A DNA stretch of 32,576 nucleotides from the NCBI GenBank assembly GCA_021200415.1, contig JAJQGO010000016.1:1-32576 (forward strand), written 5' to 3'. The notes under the pieces were generated by a model, which ran no database searches, was not told the DNA's origin, and saw nothing but the letters and a program-made list of their open reading frames with translations. Positions 7,882 through 15,560 of the stretch are shown here, in pieces. How positions within the stretch are numbered: the stretch's first letter is position 1; every line of letters starts with the position of its first letter. The translations under genes were made by a program, and so were the position numbers. This DNA is from Ruminococcus sp. Its GTDB lineage: Bacteria > Bacillota > Clostridia > Oscillospirales > Ruminococcaceae.

Positions 7882-8292
7882 TTACATTTGGCGTTGTGGA
7901 CATTTTCTCATTCTTTTCAGTCGTATTTTTATATGTACTCCGTTGACAGCCTCAGCTGATTTATCTCGTTTTGTTTGCAAATCACATCGGCAATAGGAGA
8001 GTACACGCTTGAAAATATCTTCATCAATTATCTGAGGATATTTATCGTTACCGAGATACTTCTCATTTTCGATGATTCGTTTGATTATCTTTTTGTTCCA
8101 ATGCTCTGAATCTTCGATATATCTGATTTTCTCGGACTCCATCAGCTTGGCAATTTGCAGTAAGCTGCTGACTGAAAGATATTCATTGAAAATTGTTGCA
8201 ACAGCATACACCTCTTTTGGTTTAGTAGTTATTTCTCTGTTTTTCATGCAGTAGCCGAATGGTATTACTCTATTTTTTTTCATTTTCATCAT
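7882..8292 (-). pseudogene. Recombinase-domain accessory protein of an integrative element, 3' end damaged
   Basis: The protein starts with NRVIPFGYCMKNREITTKP and contains SSLLQIAKLMES, WNKKIIKRIIENEKYLG and PQIIDEDIFKRV. This matches the small proteins with a PF07508-like recombinase domain, but no catalytic domain, that sit between two large serine recombinases in Firmicute mobile elements. After about residue 112 the reading becomes atypical (HIKIRLKRMRKCPQRQM), pointing to a frameshift near the 3' end. With both neighbouring recombinases broken it probably has no partner. Confidence 0.62.
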
Positions 8293-8376
8293 TTCTCTTC
8301 AAACCAACAAGGATACCACAAATCTCTGCGTAAATTCAGTATCAAAACCAACAAAGAATGCCCTGAAATTTTATTT

Positions 8377-8600
8377 TCAGGATATATTCTGCCATATTTT
8401 TTTGAATTTTAGATCGCCAATCAGGTGAATTTCCAATTCATTTTGATTTATAACCACAATCTTCTCTACTATATTTTTAAATGCCGATTCTTCAAATTCG
8501 GTTATCGTCTTATCATACATTTCAAGAAATCAATTAACATTTTGATCGGATCCAGAGTTTCGTCCTCATCTATTTGCGGTGTTGATGTTCTCTTTCTCAA
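8377..8600 (-). pseudogene. Serine recombinase, C-terminal remnant with frameshift
   Basis: No single open frame covers this remnant. Read on the minus strand, one frame gives TPQIDEDETLDPIKMLIDFL and a second gives MYDKTITEFEESAFKNIVEK then IVVINQNELEIHLIGDLKF up to a stop at 8377-8379. Joined, these match the C-terminus of a large serine recombinase, where an acidic linker precedes a beta-rich end. The frame shift falls near 8520-8530. It is the C-terminus of a different recombinase copy from the N-terminal fragment at 7678-7863, since the accessory gene lies between them. Confidence 0.6.
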
Positions 8601-8872
8601 AAATCACACCTATTCCTAAGTCTTAAGCTGTCTGATATATTCAAGACAATCCATGGTATTCCACGAGCATAGAAAGAATTATTGTATCCTTTATCGCCGA
8701 TTACATTCTCGTAATCACCAAACGACATATAAGCATTTCCGACACATTGGTGGGCATCAGGATTCTTTGAATCCATCTCAAGTGCTTGTTTGGCGAGTTT
8801 AAGCGATTCTTCGTACTTGCCTTGTATGAAAACAAGACGTGAATCAGAAATAACGCTACTAATATCAATCAT
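8597..8872 (-). pseudogene. TPR-repeat protein, truncated, partner of the WHH toxin remnant
   Basis: The first about 60 residues hold one clear tetratricopeptide repeat (YEESLKLAKQALEMDSKNPD then AHQCVGNAYMSFGDYENVI). After that the sequence no longer fits a TPR and runs into the recombinase remnant, so the 3' part is lost. The ATG at 8872 is preferred: GGAGG lies nine bases upstream, while the ATG at 8881 touches it. TPR proteins of this type often follow WHH-nuclease toxin genes in Firmicutes and may serve as immunity or binding partners; here the toxin remnant lies directly upstream and overlaps by eight bases. Confidence 0.55.
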
Positions 8873-9207
8873 TTTTTCCATCCTCCATATGATGCCACGT
8901 ATAATCTTTAGGAGGCTTTGATCCACTAAGACCTATTGCTTTATTAGCTTGAGCAAAATCATTAGCATTTTTGCCAGTCATATTGATTTTAACTGGATTT
9001 GGGAGATCCGGATGGGCATACGGCAAAAAATCAGGATATTCTTCCTTACTGTATGTAACACTTACATCTTTACCGCGTAAATCTGTTCTACTTGAAAGAA
9101 CTTTCCATCTTTATCAACAAGTTCAGCGCCTATCCACCCGTTCCAAGTGAGCCTATGGTAGTTTCCAAAATGCCTCCTATCAGCATTCCTATGAATAAAT
9201 GCTTCAT
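8865..9207 (-). pseudogene. WHH-type nuclease toxin (HNH/Endo VII superfamily), multiply frameshifted
   Basis: Three frames on the minus strand must be joined. The first begins at an ATG at 9207, MKHLFIGMLIGGILETTIGS; the second reads GWIGAELVDKDGKFF; the third reads GKDVSVTYSKEEYPDFLPYA, then PVKINMTGKNANDFAQANKA and PPKDYTWHHMEDG. The last block is the WHH catalytic signature of a nuclease toxin family used in polymorphic toxin systems. The two breaks need single-base changes near 9140 and 9100. After MEDGK the toxin stops at 8865, where family members continue for about 25-30 residues. It cannot make an active toxin. Confidence 0.7.
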
Positions 9208-9423
9208 TTACTTCATCTCCATTTCAAAATCTTCGGTTTCTTCCTCGTCAACCGAAGTGACTTCCACATATTCTTCAATAATATTCAACGCCTCGTTATA
9301 GCTGCATGAGAAAGTGATTCGGCTGCACATTTCCTTTGCCTGAACTTTTTCAAACTGTTCTTTTAGCGGTTCTCTTTTCAATTTTTCAAACTTATTATGT
9401 GATACAGGTAACGCTTTTTCTAC
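9208..9423 (-). pseudogene. Unknown acidic-tailed protein, 5' end lost
   Basis: A minus-strand frame reads KFEKLKREPLKEQFEKVQAK, MCSRITFSCSYNEALNIIEE and an acidic end (VDEEETEDFEMEMK). Its stop directly precedes the ATG of the WHH toxin remnant. Upstream, an in-frame stop lies at 9424-9426 and no start codon with a ribosome binding site is visible, so the 5' end seems damaged. The family is not recognised. Its position suggests it belonged to the same toxin operon. Confidence 0.45.
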
Positions 9424-9552
9424 TCACATGATTTTGTTATGAATTCTGACTCCTTTCGAAGCGGATTTGTGTTTATTACAAGTTTTTTTCAGTCATTGAC
9501 CTTATCTCTTATTTTCGCGTCTTTCTTGTTTCTTTCATTTCCTCTAGAAAAC

Positions 9553-9609
9553 AAAAAAGCTGCCTTGTTTAATACCACTTTAACTCGTAATATTAAACAA
9601 AACAGCTTT
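9553..9609 (-). terminator. Long imperfect hairpin with T-run on the minus strand
   Basis: AAAGCTG (9556-9562) pairs with CAGCTTT (9603-9609); the stem continues inward through TTGTTTAATA/TATTAAACAA-like arms with a few mismatches. Read on the minus strand it ends in six Ts, as in a terminator. The rest of 9424-9746 shows no recognisable gene; a plus-strand frame over it is driven by this hairpin and is not credible. Confidence 0.55.
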
Positions 9610-9747
9610 CAAAATTTTGAATGTTTTTTATATACTAAAAGGCAAATTTAAAATTATTCATCTCAAATCTGCCTTTAATTTTTCCTGAATTTCCACTGCA
9701 CCGATTCGAATCCCTTTTCACCTTCAAAATTTTGTCCTCGGAGCATG

Positions 9748-9772
9748 AAAAAAGCCCGCATTTACGGGCTTT
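9748..9772 (-). terminator. Terminator of the tRNA-Leu/tRNA-Ser unit
   Basis: On the minus strand the stem AAAGCCCG/CGGGCTTT (arms 9751-9758 and 9765-9772) is followed by six Ts, about 30 bases after the tRNA-Ser 3' end. Confidence 0.85.
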
Positions 9773-9802
9773 AAGTATGGAAACAATATTGCTCCACAAG
9801 TA

Positions 9803-9894
9803 TGGCGGAAAGAGAGGGATTCGAACCCTCGATACGCTATTAACGTATACACGAGTTCCAGTCGTGCGCCTTAGACCAGCTCAGCCATCTTTCC
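9803..9894 (-). tRNA. tRNA-Ser (anticodon GGA)
   Basis: Minus-strand acceptor arms GGAAAGA and TCTTTCC pair; the T-arm GGTTCGAATCC is present; the anticodon stem CACGA/TCGTG encloses the loop CTGGAAC with anticodon GGA. A long variable arm marks it as class II. The discriminator base is G and the 3' CCA is encoded. Confidence 0.93.
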
Positions 9895-9899
9895 GTACT

Positions 9900-9984
9900 T
9901 GGTGCGAGTAATGGGACTTGAACCCATACGTCTGTCGACACACGCCCCTCAAACGTGCCTGTCTGCCTATTCCAGCACACTCGC
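9900..9984 (-). tRNA. tRNA-Leu (anticodon GAG)
   Basis: Acceptor arms GCGAGTG and TACTCGC pair with one G-T. The T-arm contains GGTTCAAGTCC. The anticodon stem CACGT/GCGTG encloses TTGAGGG, giving anticodon GAG. It has a class II variable arm and an encoded 3' CCA. It lies five bases upstream of tRNA-Ser and is probably co-transcribed with it. Confidence 0.92.
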
Positions 9985-10137
9985 AAGTACCTATATATTA
10001 TACTTCATCCGATTGGAATTGTCAATAGTTTCGAGAAAAATTTATCTTTTTACTTGATATTTATACAGAAATTTCGCAGAGGTTACAAATTTTGATTTGG
10101 ATTTCCCTATTTCGACCAAAAAAGACAAAAATTGCAC

Positions 10138-10166
10138 TTGTTTTTTCCTTCGCAGTCTGCTAAAAT
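10138..10166 (+). promoter_or_regulatory. Likely promoter of spo0A
   Basis: TTGTTT (10138-10143) and TAAAAT (10161-10166) are spaced by 17 bases. Just upstream, TTCGACC (10111-10117) is the complement of GGTCGAA, one base from the 0A-box core TGTCGAA, so self-regulation is possible but unproven. Confidence 0.5.
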
Positions 10167-10198
10167 GAAAATTGTAGAAAAAAGGAGAATTTGAGAAT

Positions 10199-10969
10199 AT
10201 GAAAGAAATAAAAGTTTTAATTGGAGATAATACCGCGGAATATGGGGTAAAGCTTGCCGCAATTCTGAGAGATCAGGGGTATTATACTTTGACGAGAAAA
10301 AGCGACGGAAACGTGATACTCGACTCGATTCTGAAGCACGAGCCTGATGTTGTCATTTCTGATTTGGAGCTTAGTGGTAAGGACGCCATTGCTGTCATGA
10401 GGGAAGTTAAAAATATGACAGGAAAGGACGTAAAATTTATTATCACATCTAAAATCAAGAACAGTTTCCTTGAACGTCAGGCAATTGATAATGGTGCATC
10501 TTTTTTCGTCGTTAGACCGTTTGAAACCGAGATTCTTAACTCGCTTCTTAAAGCAATTACCTACAGTAAAGAATCAGCCAAACAATCTAACGATTTGGAA
10601 ATAGTTGTGACAGACATTATTCATCGTCTTGGCATACCTGCGCACATCAAAGGTTATCACTATCTCAGAACGGCAATAATTGAAACATTTAAGGACGAAG
10701 AGCTAATGAGCTGCGTCACAAAGAAGCTTTACCCAACAGTTGCCGAAAAATACGGTACAACTCCAACGAGAGTCGAGCGGGCAATCCGCCACGCGATTGA
10801 CGTTTCATGGGCGAGGGGCAACACTGAAGTCCTCAATTCTGTTTTCGGCTACACTGTCGATACATATCGCGGAAAACCGACGAATTCCGAGTTTATCGCC
10901 CTCATTACGGACAGATTGCGGCTCAGCAAAGGCAATAATTTCATTAAAGATGATGACGGTTCTAAGTAA
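10199..10969 (+). CDS. spo0A: Spo0A, sporulation response regulator with altered receiver
   Basis: Spo0A is the master regulator of sporulation entry. The C-terminal DNA-binding domain is clear: IPAHIKGYHYLRTAI, YPTVAEKYGTTPTRVERAIR and GKPTNSEFIALITDRLRL. The N-terminal receiver keeps the phospho-acceptor D55 (in VVISDLEL) and T83, but the acidic pair at positions 9-10 (DD in Bacillus subtilis) is G-D, and the invariant lysine is arginine (R106 in VVRPFE). The linker is shorter than in Bacillus. Length 256 residues. The start at 10199 has AAGGAG upstream. Phosphorylation may be weakened or absent; this is inference. The gene stands alone and ends in a terminator shared with the convergent DUF624 gene. 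Confidence 0.93.
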   Translation: MKEIKVLIGDNTAEYGVKLAAILRDQGYYTLTRKSDGNVILDSILKHEPDVVISDLELSGKDAIAVMREVKNMTGKDVKFIITSKIKNSFLERQAIDNGASFFVVRPFETEILNSLLKAITYSKESAKQSNDLEIVVTDIIHRLGIPAHIKGYHYLRTAIIETFKDEELMSCVTKKLYPTVAEKYGTTPTRVERAIRHAIDVSWARGNTEVLNSVFGYTVDTYRGKPTNSEFIALITDRLRLSKGNNFIKDDDGSK

Positions 10970-11020
10970 AAAATCAGACTATATATTCTGCTGAAACTTG
11001 GACTGTTTGAACTAATGAAT

Positions 11021-11064
11021 AACCGGATTCACAAAATGCATCTGCATTGATTGCGAATCCGGTT
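11021..11064 (+). terminator. Terminator after spo0A
   Basis: AACCGGATTC (11021-11030) pairs with GAATCCGGTT (11055-11064), with an inner AATGCA/TGCATT hairpin. It lies between spo0A and the convergent DUF624 gene and may serve both. The T-run is weak. Confidence 0.6.
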
Positions 11065-11085
11065 TGCCTTGTATAAAAATAAATT

Positions 11086-12009
11086 TTAAGAAATTCTCTT
11101 GCCTTTGCCCTTTTTGCGCTTTTCAATAGGCTTTTCCTTGCCACCCATATCCTCGAAAATAGGCTCTTCGCCCTCCTCGTAGGTATCGGTGCAAAGCTCC
11201 GGGTTGATCTCTCCCTTGCTCGTGTAGTAGGGGTTGATTACGTATTTCTGAATTACCGGATAACTGTTAAAGCAGCACACAAAACAAAGAAATGCAGCAG
11301 GGAAGAAGGGAAGAATGAACACAAATGCAATGCTTACATACAAAATGAGGAAAAACATAATGGCTAAAACAGCAACAAATATAACGAGTGTCAGGAAACT
11401 TTTTTTCAATTCGACAAATGCAAGTGCAAATGAATTTTTGATAAGATTTTTCAACGACAAATCAGTTGCAATTATCATAAGAAAAGCATAAAAATTCATC
11501 ATTAAGACCATAATTCCCAAACTCAAACTTATAACCATTGGGATATACATGAGCTTACTGTCCATCTGATTTGCCAAAGCTGGGTAAACGTTATAACCTG
11601 CCCAAACTGAAACGATAATTACACAATCCAGAAATCCGATGATGGACGAATTTTTAAAATTTGACTTGAATGCTTTGAAAAAATCTCGGATTATGAATGA
11701 ATTTTTTTCAAGAACATAATTTCTCATAATTTTGGTCATGCCGGCAGTTGCAGGTCCGATCATAATTGCAAATGCTAAAATCATAACCAATATTAAAATT
11801 AACGCGACAGTTGAGTTGTTGATAAACGAAATAATGGCAGGAATTAAAGCTAATGGAATAAAAAATATTGAATAGAGCATATTTACTTCAAAAAGCTTCC
11901 AGAATTTTCTGCCGAAAATCTCGAAAAACAGCTTTATGCCCTTCTTTTTTGGCGCATTTTTGGGTATTCCCACTCCTGCGCTCTCATAATCTTTGGAAAA
12001 AAGACCCAA
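11086..12009 (-). CDS. DUF624 (YesL-like) membrane protein
   Basis: DUF624 proteins are integral membrane proteins of unknown role. The start GLFSKDYESAG followed by NAPKKKGIKLFFEIFGRKFW matches the family N-terminus, and several membrane helices follow, ending in a basic tail (KRKKGKGKR). I prefer the TTG start at 12009: AGGAGG sits nine bases upstream, while the ATG at 12018 directly abuts it. The gene follows the SpoIIM-like gene closely. About 307 residues. Function cannot be inferred beyond a membrane location. Confidence 0.75.
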   Translation of the reverse strand: MGLFSKDYESAGVGIPKNAPKKKGIKLFFEIFGRKFWKLFEVNMLYSIFFIPLALIPAIISFINNSTVALILILVMILAFAIMIGPATAGMTKIMRNYVLEKNSFIIRDFFKAFKSNFKNSSIIGFLDCVIIVSVWAGYNVYPALANQMDSKLMYIPMVISLSLGIMVLMMNFYAFLMIIATDLSLKNLIKNSFALAFVELKKSFLTLVIFVAVLAIMFFLILYVSIAFVFILPFFPAAFLCFVCCFNSYPVIQKYVINPYYTSKGEINPELCTDTYEEGEEPIFEDMGGKEKPIEKRKKGKGKRIS

Positions 12010-12022
12010 TTTTAACATCCTC

Positions 12023-12640
12023 CTAATTTAATTGATATAAGTCCATGAAGAAATAATTCATCAAGGAATCCATAACTGATACCAACAACACCATAACCAT
12101 AAGTACGAAAAACTTTATAAAATACAATTTAATAGTTCTTCCTGTTTTTTCGTCCGGAAACTCGTCCCTGAATAAAAAAGCAAACAAAAGTCCCGACAGC
12201 TTCAATGCTTCGCGAACGCTCAGAGCTGCAATAAACGACAAAACAAGCGCCTTTGGCAGCACGAGAACCAGCACTGACGGAAAAGATTCCGCACCTGAAG
12301 TAATGTACATGAGAGCTACCGATGCTCCGATTCCGACACCACGACAGGTTAAAAGAATTATTTCAAGCGGTTGTCCGACTGCAAAAAAACCAAACAAAAG
12401 TGCGAATGCAAGGAAAAGTGCCGACGAAAAAAAGGTATTTTTAAAGACGTCAAGCACGGTATTTCCGCTATATATAGGCGAAAAGTACTGATGCACCCAC
12501 CATTGCTCCGCTATATCGGCTCTCCCGCTTGCGGAGATCCAGACTGCCCCGATCACAATTCCCACGGCGATTGCCACGTGTAGCAGTGACAGGCAAAGCC
12601 TCCTGCTTTCTGTTTTAGTTAAATCATTTCTATGCCTCAT
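12023..12640 (-). CDS. SpoIIM-like (stage II sporulation protein M family) membrane protein
   Basis: A 205-residue protein with about five membrane helices. The segments NTVLDVFKNTFFSSALFLAF and LVLVLPKALVLSFIAALSV resemble SpoIIM, a member of the SpoIIDMP complex that remodels peptidoglycan during engulfment. AAGGA lies nine bases before the ATG. It sits upstream of the DUF624 gene and about 55 bases downstream of proC. The link to sporulation is by family and by the nearby spo0A; broader SpoIIM-family proteins occur in non-sporulating bacteria, so the role is not certain. Confidence 0.7.
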   Translation of the reverse strand: MRHRNDLTKTESRRLCLSLLHVAIAVGIVIGAVWISASGRADIAEQWWVHQYFSPIYSGNTVLDVFKNTFFSSALFLAFALLFGFFAVGQPLEIILLTCRGVGIGASVALMYITSGAESFPSVLVLVLPKALVLSFIAALSVREALKLSGLLFAFLFRDEFPDEKTGRTIKLYFIKFFVLMVMVLLVSVMDSLMNYFFMDLYQLN

Positions 12641-12694
12641 TCAGCATCATCCTTTCTTTTTTAAAAGGATATGCCGTGCGGAGCTTCAATAGAA

Positions 12695-13501
12695 CTATTC
12701 AGCCAATTCGTATGCGCGCTTCGTGCAGCTTTCGCAGCAGTTTTTCACCACATCTGTAAGATTTCCCTCGTAAAGTCTGTCAAGACCTGCAAGTGTTGTG
12801 CCGCCGGGTGATGAAACCATTTTAATAAGCTCGTCAAGTGTGTTGCCTGAATCTGTAATCATTTTTGCTGAACCAATCAAGCTCTGTGTAAAAAGCTCGG
12901 TTGCAACAGAAGCGTCAATTCCTTCTTGAACTGCATAATCGATAAAACCTTTTGCGTAAAGATAAATAAATGCCGGACTGCTGCCGTTTATAGCGATGAT
13001 TTCCTTCATTTTATTTTTGGGAATCACAGCTGCCTTGCCGCATAATTTGAAAATGTTCAGGACGATTTCAAATTCCTCATCAGTAACGCTGTCGCTGCGG
13101 GAAAGCGCAGACGCGCCCTCGCCGAGGAGGAGGGGAGTGTTCGGCATGACAAGCACCACCTTGGCATTGGGAATCGTTTTTTCTGCGATAAATTCATCTG
13201 AAATGCCTGCCGCAATCGACACAAAAACAGTGTCGGGGGTTGTGTATGGAGCGACCGTTTCCAGAATTTTCCCGATAATCTGGGGCTTGACTGCAAGAAA
13301 TACGTACTTGCATTTCTCCATAACATTTTTCTCGGAATCACAGCTGCCAACGCCAAATTCCTCAAGACTTTTAACTTTTGCAGAATCAGGGTCAAAGGCG
13401 AAAAGCTGCACAGCTTCGCTGACGGAGCTTCCAGAAATGCCTTTCATGATGGCGGAACCCATGTTTCCTGCGCCGATAAATCCAATACTAATCTTATCCA
13501 T
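12695..13501 (-). CDS. proC: Pyrroline-5-carboxylate reductase
   Basis: ProC makes proline from pyrroline-5-carboxylate using NAD(P)H. The Rossmann motif GFIGAGNMGSAI (residues 7-18), the VFLAVKPQ block, NTPLLLGEGASAL, and the C-terminal SPGGTTLAGLDRL are all present. Length 268 residues is normal. AGAGGT precedes the ATG. It has its own promoter and appears complete. Confidence 0.95.
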   Translation of the reverse strand: MDKISIGFIGAGNMGSAIMKGISGSSVSEAVQLFAFDPDSAKVKSLEEFGVGSCDSEKNVMEKCKYVFLAVKPQIIGKILETVAPYTTPDTVFVSIAAGISDEFIAEKTIPNAKVVLVMPNTPLLLGEGASALSRSDSVTDEEFEIVLNIFKLCGKAAVIPKNKMKEIIAINGSSPAFIYLYAKGFIDYAVQEGIDASVATELFTQSLIGSAKMITDSGNTLDELIKMVSSPGGTTLAGLDRLYEGNLTDVVKNCCESCTKRAYELAE

Positions 13502-13534
13502 TACAATTACCTCTTTAAAAAAATCACTTACTCC

Positions 13535-13563
13535 ATTATACTACAAAGTGTACAAAAAAGCAA
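13535..13563 (-). promoter_or_regulatory. Promoter of proC
   Basis: On the minus strand TTGCTT and TATAAT are separated by 17 bases, ending 34 bases before the proC start. Confidence 0.55.
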
Positions 13564-13591
13564 GTGAAATTTTTGTGATTTTAAATACAGT

Positions 13592-14236
13592 TTAATTTGC
13601 CCTTGAACGCTTGAACGAATGCTTCACAACCGACTTGTACGCAGCATTTGCAGCGGGGAGAACTACACACAGCAGAACCACGTCAATGGGGAATTGAATC
13701 AGATTTTTGGTAATTCTTGGTGCCCACCATACCATAAATGCACTTCTCAAATCGCTGTTTTCGGCAAATGAGATTACCGAAAAGTCCTTGTTAATATAAA
13801 GTGTGTAAAGCAAATAGGAGTTAAGCAGAATATTGCAAAATAAAACAACTGAACCGCGTGCAAAGACAATACTCAATACATTTTTAAAATTAACCTTTGA
13901 AATATCTTTTTTGTAAAGAAAAATACCATACAAAATGCCTACAAGCAGCTCAACAAGGGCAAGCTGAATGCTGTAGCCTCTTGCGGACTTGTTGTCAATG
14001 ATAAATCCGATGATGTCAAGTCCAAAGGTTGACAGACCGCTTACCACAGGGCCATAGAGCATTGCAATTACGCAAAGGGGCAAAAATGTGAACACAATAC
14101 GCAAATCAAGCGTAATCTGAATTGCCAGGGAACGTATTGCAATTGCGAGTGCAAGAAGCATACCCGTGGTCGTCAGGGTGCGAAGCTCCTTCAGAGACTT
14201 CGCGGAATCGGTGAATAACGATAAAAAGCTCTTCAT
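13592..14236 (-). CDS. folT: Folate-family ECF transporter substrate-binding (S) component
   Basis: This membrane protein of about 214 residues has around six helices. Its N-terminal part, with ELRTLTTTGMLLALAIAIR and IVFTFLPLCVIAMLYGPV, matches the folate-family S components of energy-coupling factor transporters, which take up folates using a shared ATPase module encoded elsewhere. A tetrahydrofolate riboswitch lies directly upstream, which independently supports the substrate. The start at 14236 is preferred: GGAGG is seven bases upstream, while the ATG at 14242 is almost on top of it. Confidence 0.88.
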   Translation of the reverse strand: MKSFLSLFTDSAKSLKELRTLTTTGMLLALAIAIRSLAIQITLDLRIVFTFLPLCVIAMLYGPVVSGLSTFGLDIIGFIIDNKSARGYSIQLALVELLVGILYGIFLYKKDISKVNFKNVLSIVFARGSVVLFCNILLNSYLLYTLYINKDFSVISFAENSDLRSAFMVWWAPRITKNLIQFPIDVVLLCVVLPAANAAYKSVVKHSFKRSRAN

Positions 14237-14310
14237 AAACATACCTCCTTAATTATGCGAGCCGATGCTTTATGCATAATCGGAGCGATTACAAAGAGCT
14301 TCAATTATAC

Positions 14311-14418
14311 ACTCAGCGGGATGCGAAAGCTGTACCGCAAGCGACGTAGTACAGCGCTTTTCGTCCGTCGGCAACTCCCCGTCCGGCGGCACTTCACGCA
14401 CAGCTTTCTACTCTGATG
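14311..14418 (-). promoter_or_regulatory. Tetrahydrofolate (THF) riboswitch controlling folT
   Basis: Read on the minus strand the element begins GAGTAGAAAGCTGTGCGTGA and ends GCTTTCGCATCCCGCTGAG, matching the conserved halves of the THF riboswitch, including the GCATCCCGCT 3' strand. The internal pieces AGTGCC, GGGGAGTTGCCG and ACGAAAAGCG fit its central helix and junction. It ends about 75 bases before folT. Binding of tetrahydrofolate would lower expression of the folate transporter. Confidence 0.85.
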
Positions 14419-14446
14419 TAATAAAATTTAATCTATAGGAACGGAA

Positions 14447-15409
14447 TCAGAATCCGATTTCCTCAGCAATCTGATGAAGTCTTTCATCGTATGGCTTTTT
14501 CATTGCAAGAGCCTCCTGAATGTCGAAGTCAACAATCTTGTTGTCCTTCATTCCGACAACGCGGTTGCCGATACCCTGTTCGAGAAGCTCAACTGCGTAG
14601 TAGCCCATTTCAGATGCAACAACTCTGTCTCTGAGAGTAGGTGAGCCGCCTCTCTGAACGTGACCGAGAACAGTAGCTCTTGCCTCGATATGAGTTTTTT
14701 CCTGAAGAACCTTAGCGATTTCGTCAGCGTGACCAATACCCTCCGCAACAACGACAACGAAGTTCTGCTTGCCTGTTTTCTTAGCCTCGAGCATTTTCTT
14801 AGCGAGGGAGTCAAGGTCGTATGGCATTTCCTTTGTAATAACCTCAATTGCTCCGCTTGCAACGCCGGTATTTACAGCTATGTAGCCTGCGTTTCTGCCC
14901 ATAACCTCAATAACGGTGCATCTGTCGTGTGACTGTGAGGTATCGCGAAGCTTATCTGCAAGCTCCATAGCGGTATTCATAGCAGTATCATAGCCAATGG
15001 TATATTCTGTGCAAGCAATATCATTATCAATAGTACCGGGCAGACCGACGCAGAGGATACCTCTTGCTGAAAGGTCAGCAGCACCTCTGAACGAGCCGTC
15101 ACCGCCGATTACAACGATACCCTCAAGACCCAGCTCTTCGCATTTAGCCTTAGCCTTGTCAAGACCCTCATCGGTTCTGAATTCAGGACATCTTGCGGTA
15201 TACAGCATTGTTCCGCCTCTATGAATAATATCTGATACGCTTCTTGCATCCATCTGGATAATATCGCCGCTGATAAGACCTACATAACCTCTGCGGATAC
15301 CGTAGACCTCCATACCCTTACTTAAAGCTGTTCTAACAACTGCTCTTATAGCAGCATTCATTCCGGGGGCATCGCCGCCGCTTGTCAAAACGCCAATTTT
15401 CTTAATCAT
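14447..15409 (-). CDS. pfkA: 6-phosphofructokinase
   Basis: PfkA phosphorylates fructose 6-phosphate with ATP in glycolysis. The sequence has the nucleotide-binding GVLTSGGDAPGMNAAIR at the N-terminus, VVIGGDGSFRGA, the catalytic PGTIDNDI, and GHVQRGGSP. Length 320 residues matches the classical bacterial enzyme. The ATG at 15409 has GGAGAA upstream and gives the usual N-terminus; the longer frame does not. In many Firmicutes pfkA follows dnaE, as here, but this copy has its own promoter. Confidence 0.96.
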   Translation of the reverse strand: MIKKIGVLTSGGDAPGMNAAIRAVVRTALSKGMEVYGIRRGYVGLISGDIIQMDARSVSDIIHRGGTMLYTARCPEFRTDEGLDKAKAKCEELGLEGIVVIGGDGSFRGAADLSARGILCVGLPGTIDNDIACTEYTIGYDTAMNTAMELADKLRDTSQSHDRCTVIEVMGRNAGYIAVNTGVASGAIEVITKEMPYDLDSLAKKMLEAKKTGKQNFVVVVAEGIGHADEIAKVLQEKTHIEARATVLGHVQRGGSPTLRDRVVASEMGYYAVELLEQGIGNRVVGMKDNKIVDFDIQEALAMKKPYDERLHQIAEEIGF

Positions 15410-15515
15410 AAAATATTCTCCATTCTGCACTATGCGTATATTTAAACCACAAATTATGACAGTCCTCAAAGGCTGCGGACTGCGGACAGGATTTCAAAAT
15501 AATCCATACATATAT

Positions 15516-15543
15516 ATTTTACTACATTTATAGATTTTGTCAA
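15516..15543 (-). promoter_or_regulatory. Promoter of pfkA
   Basis: On the minus strand TTGACA and TAAAAT are separated by 16 bases, about 105 bases before the pfkA start. The leader between them contains a short hairpin (CAGTCC/GGACTG). Confidence 0.6.
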
Positions 15544-15560
15544 GGGGGAATTGCACTATT

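Noticed and set aside
9439..9651. Plus-strand open frame of 70 codons
   Set aside because: It covers a minus-strand terminator-like hairpin, lacks a ribosome site and has a low-complexity hydrophobic product.
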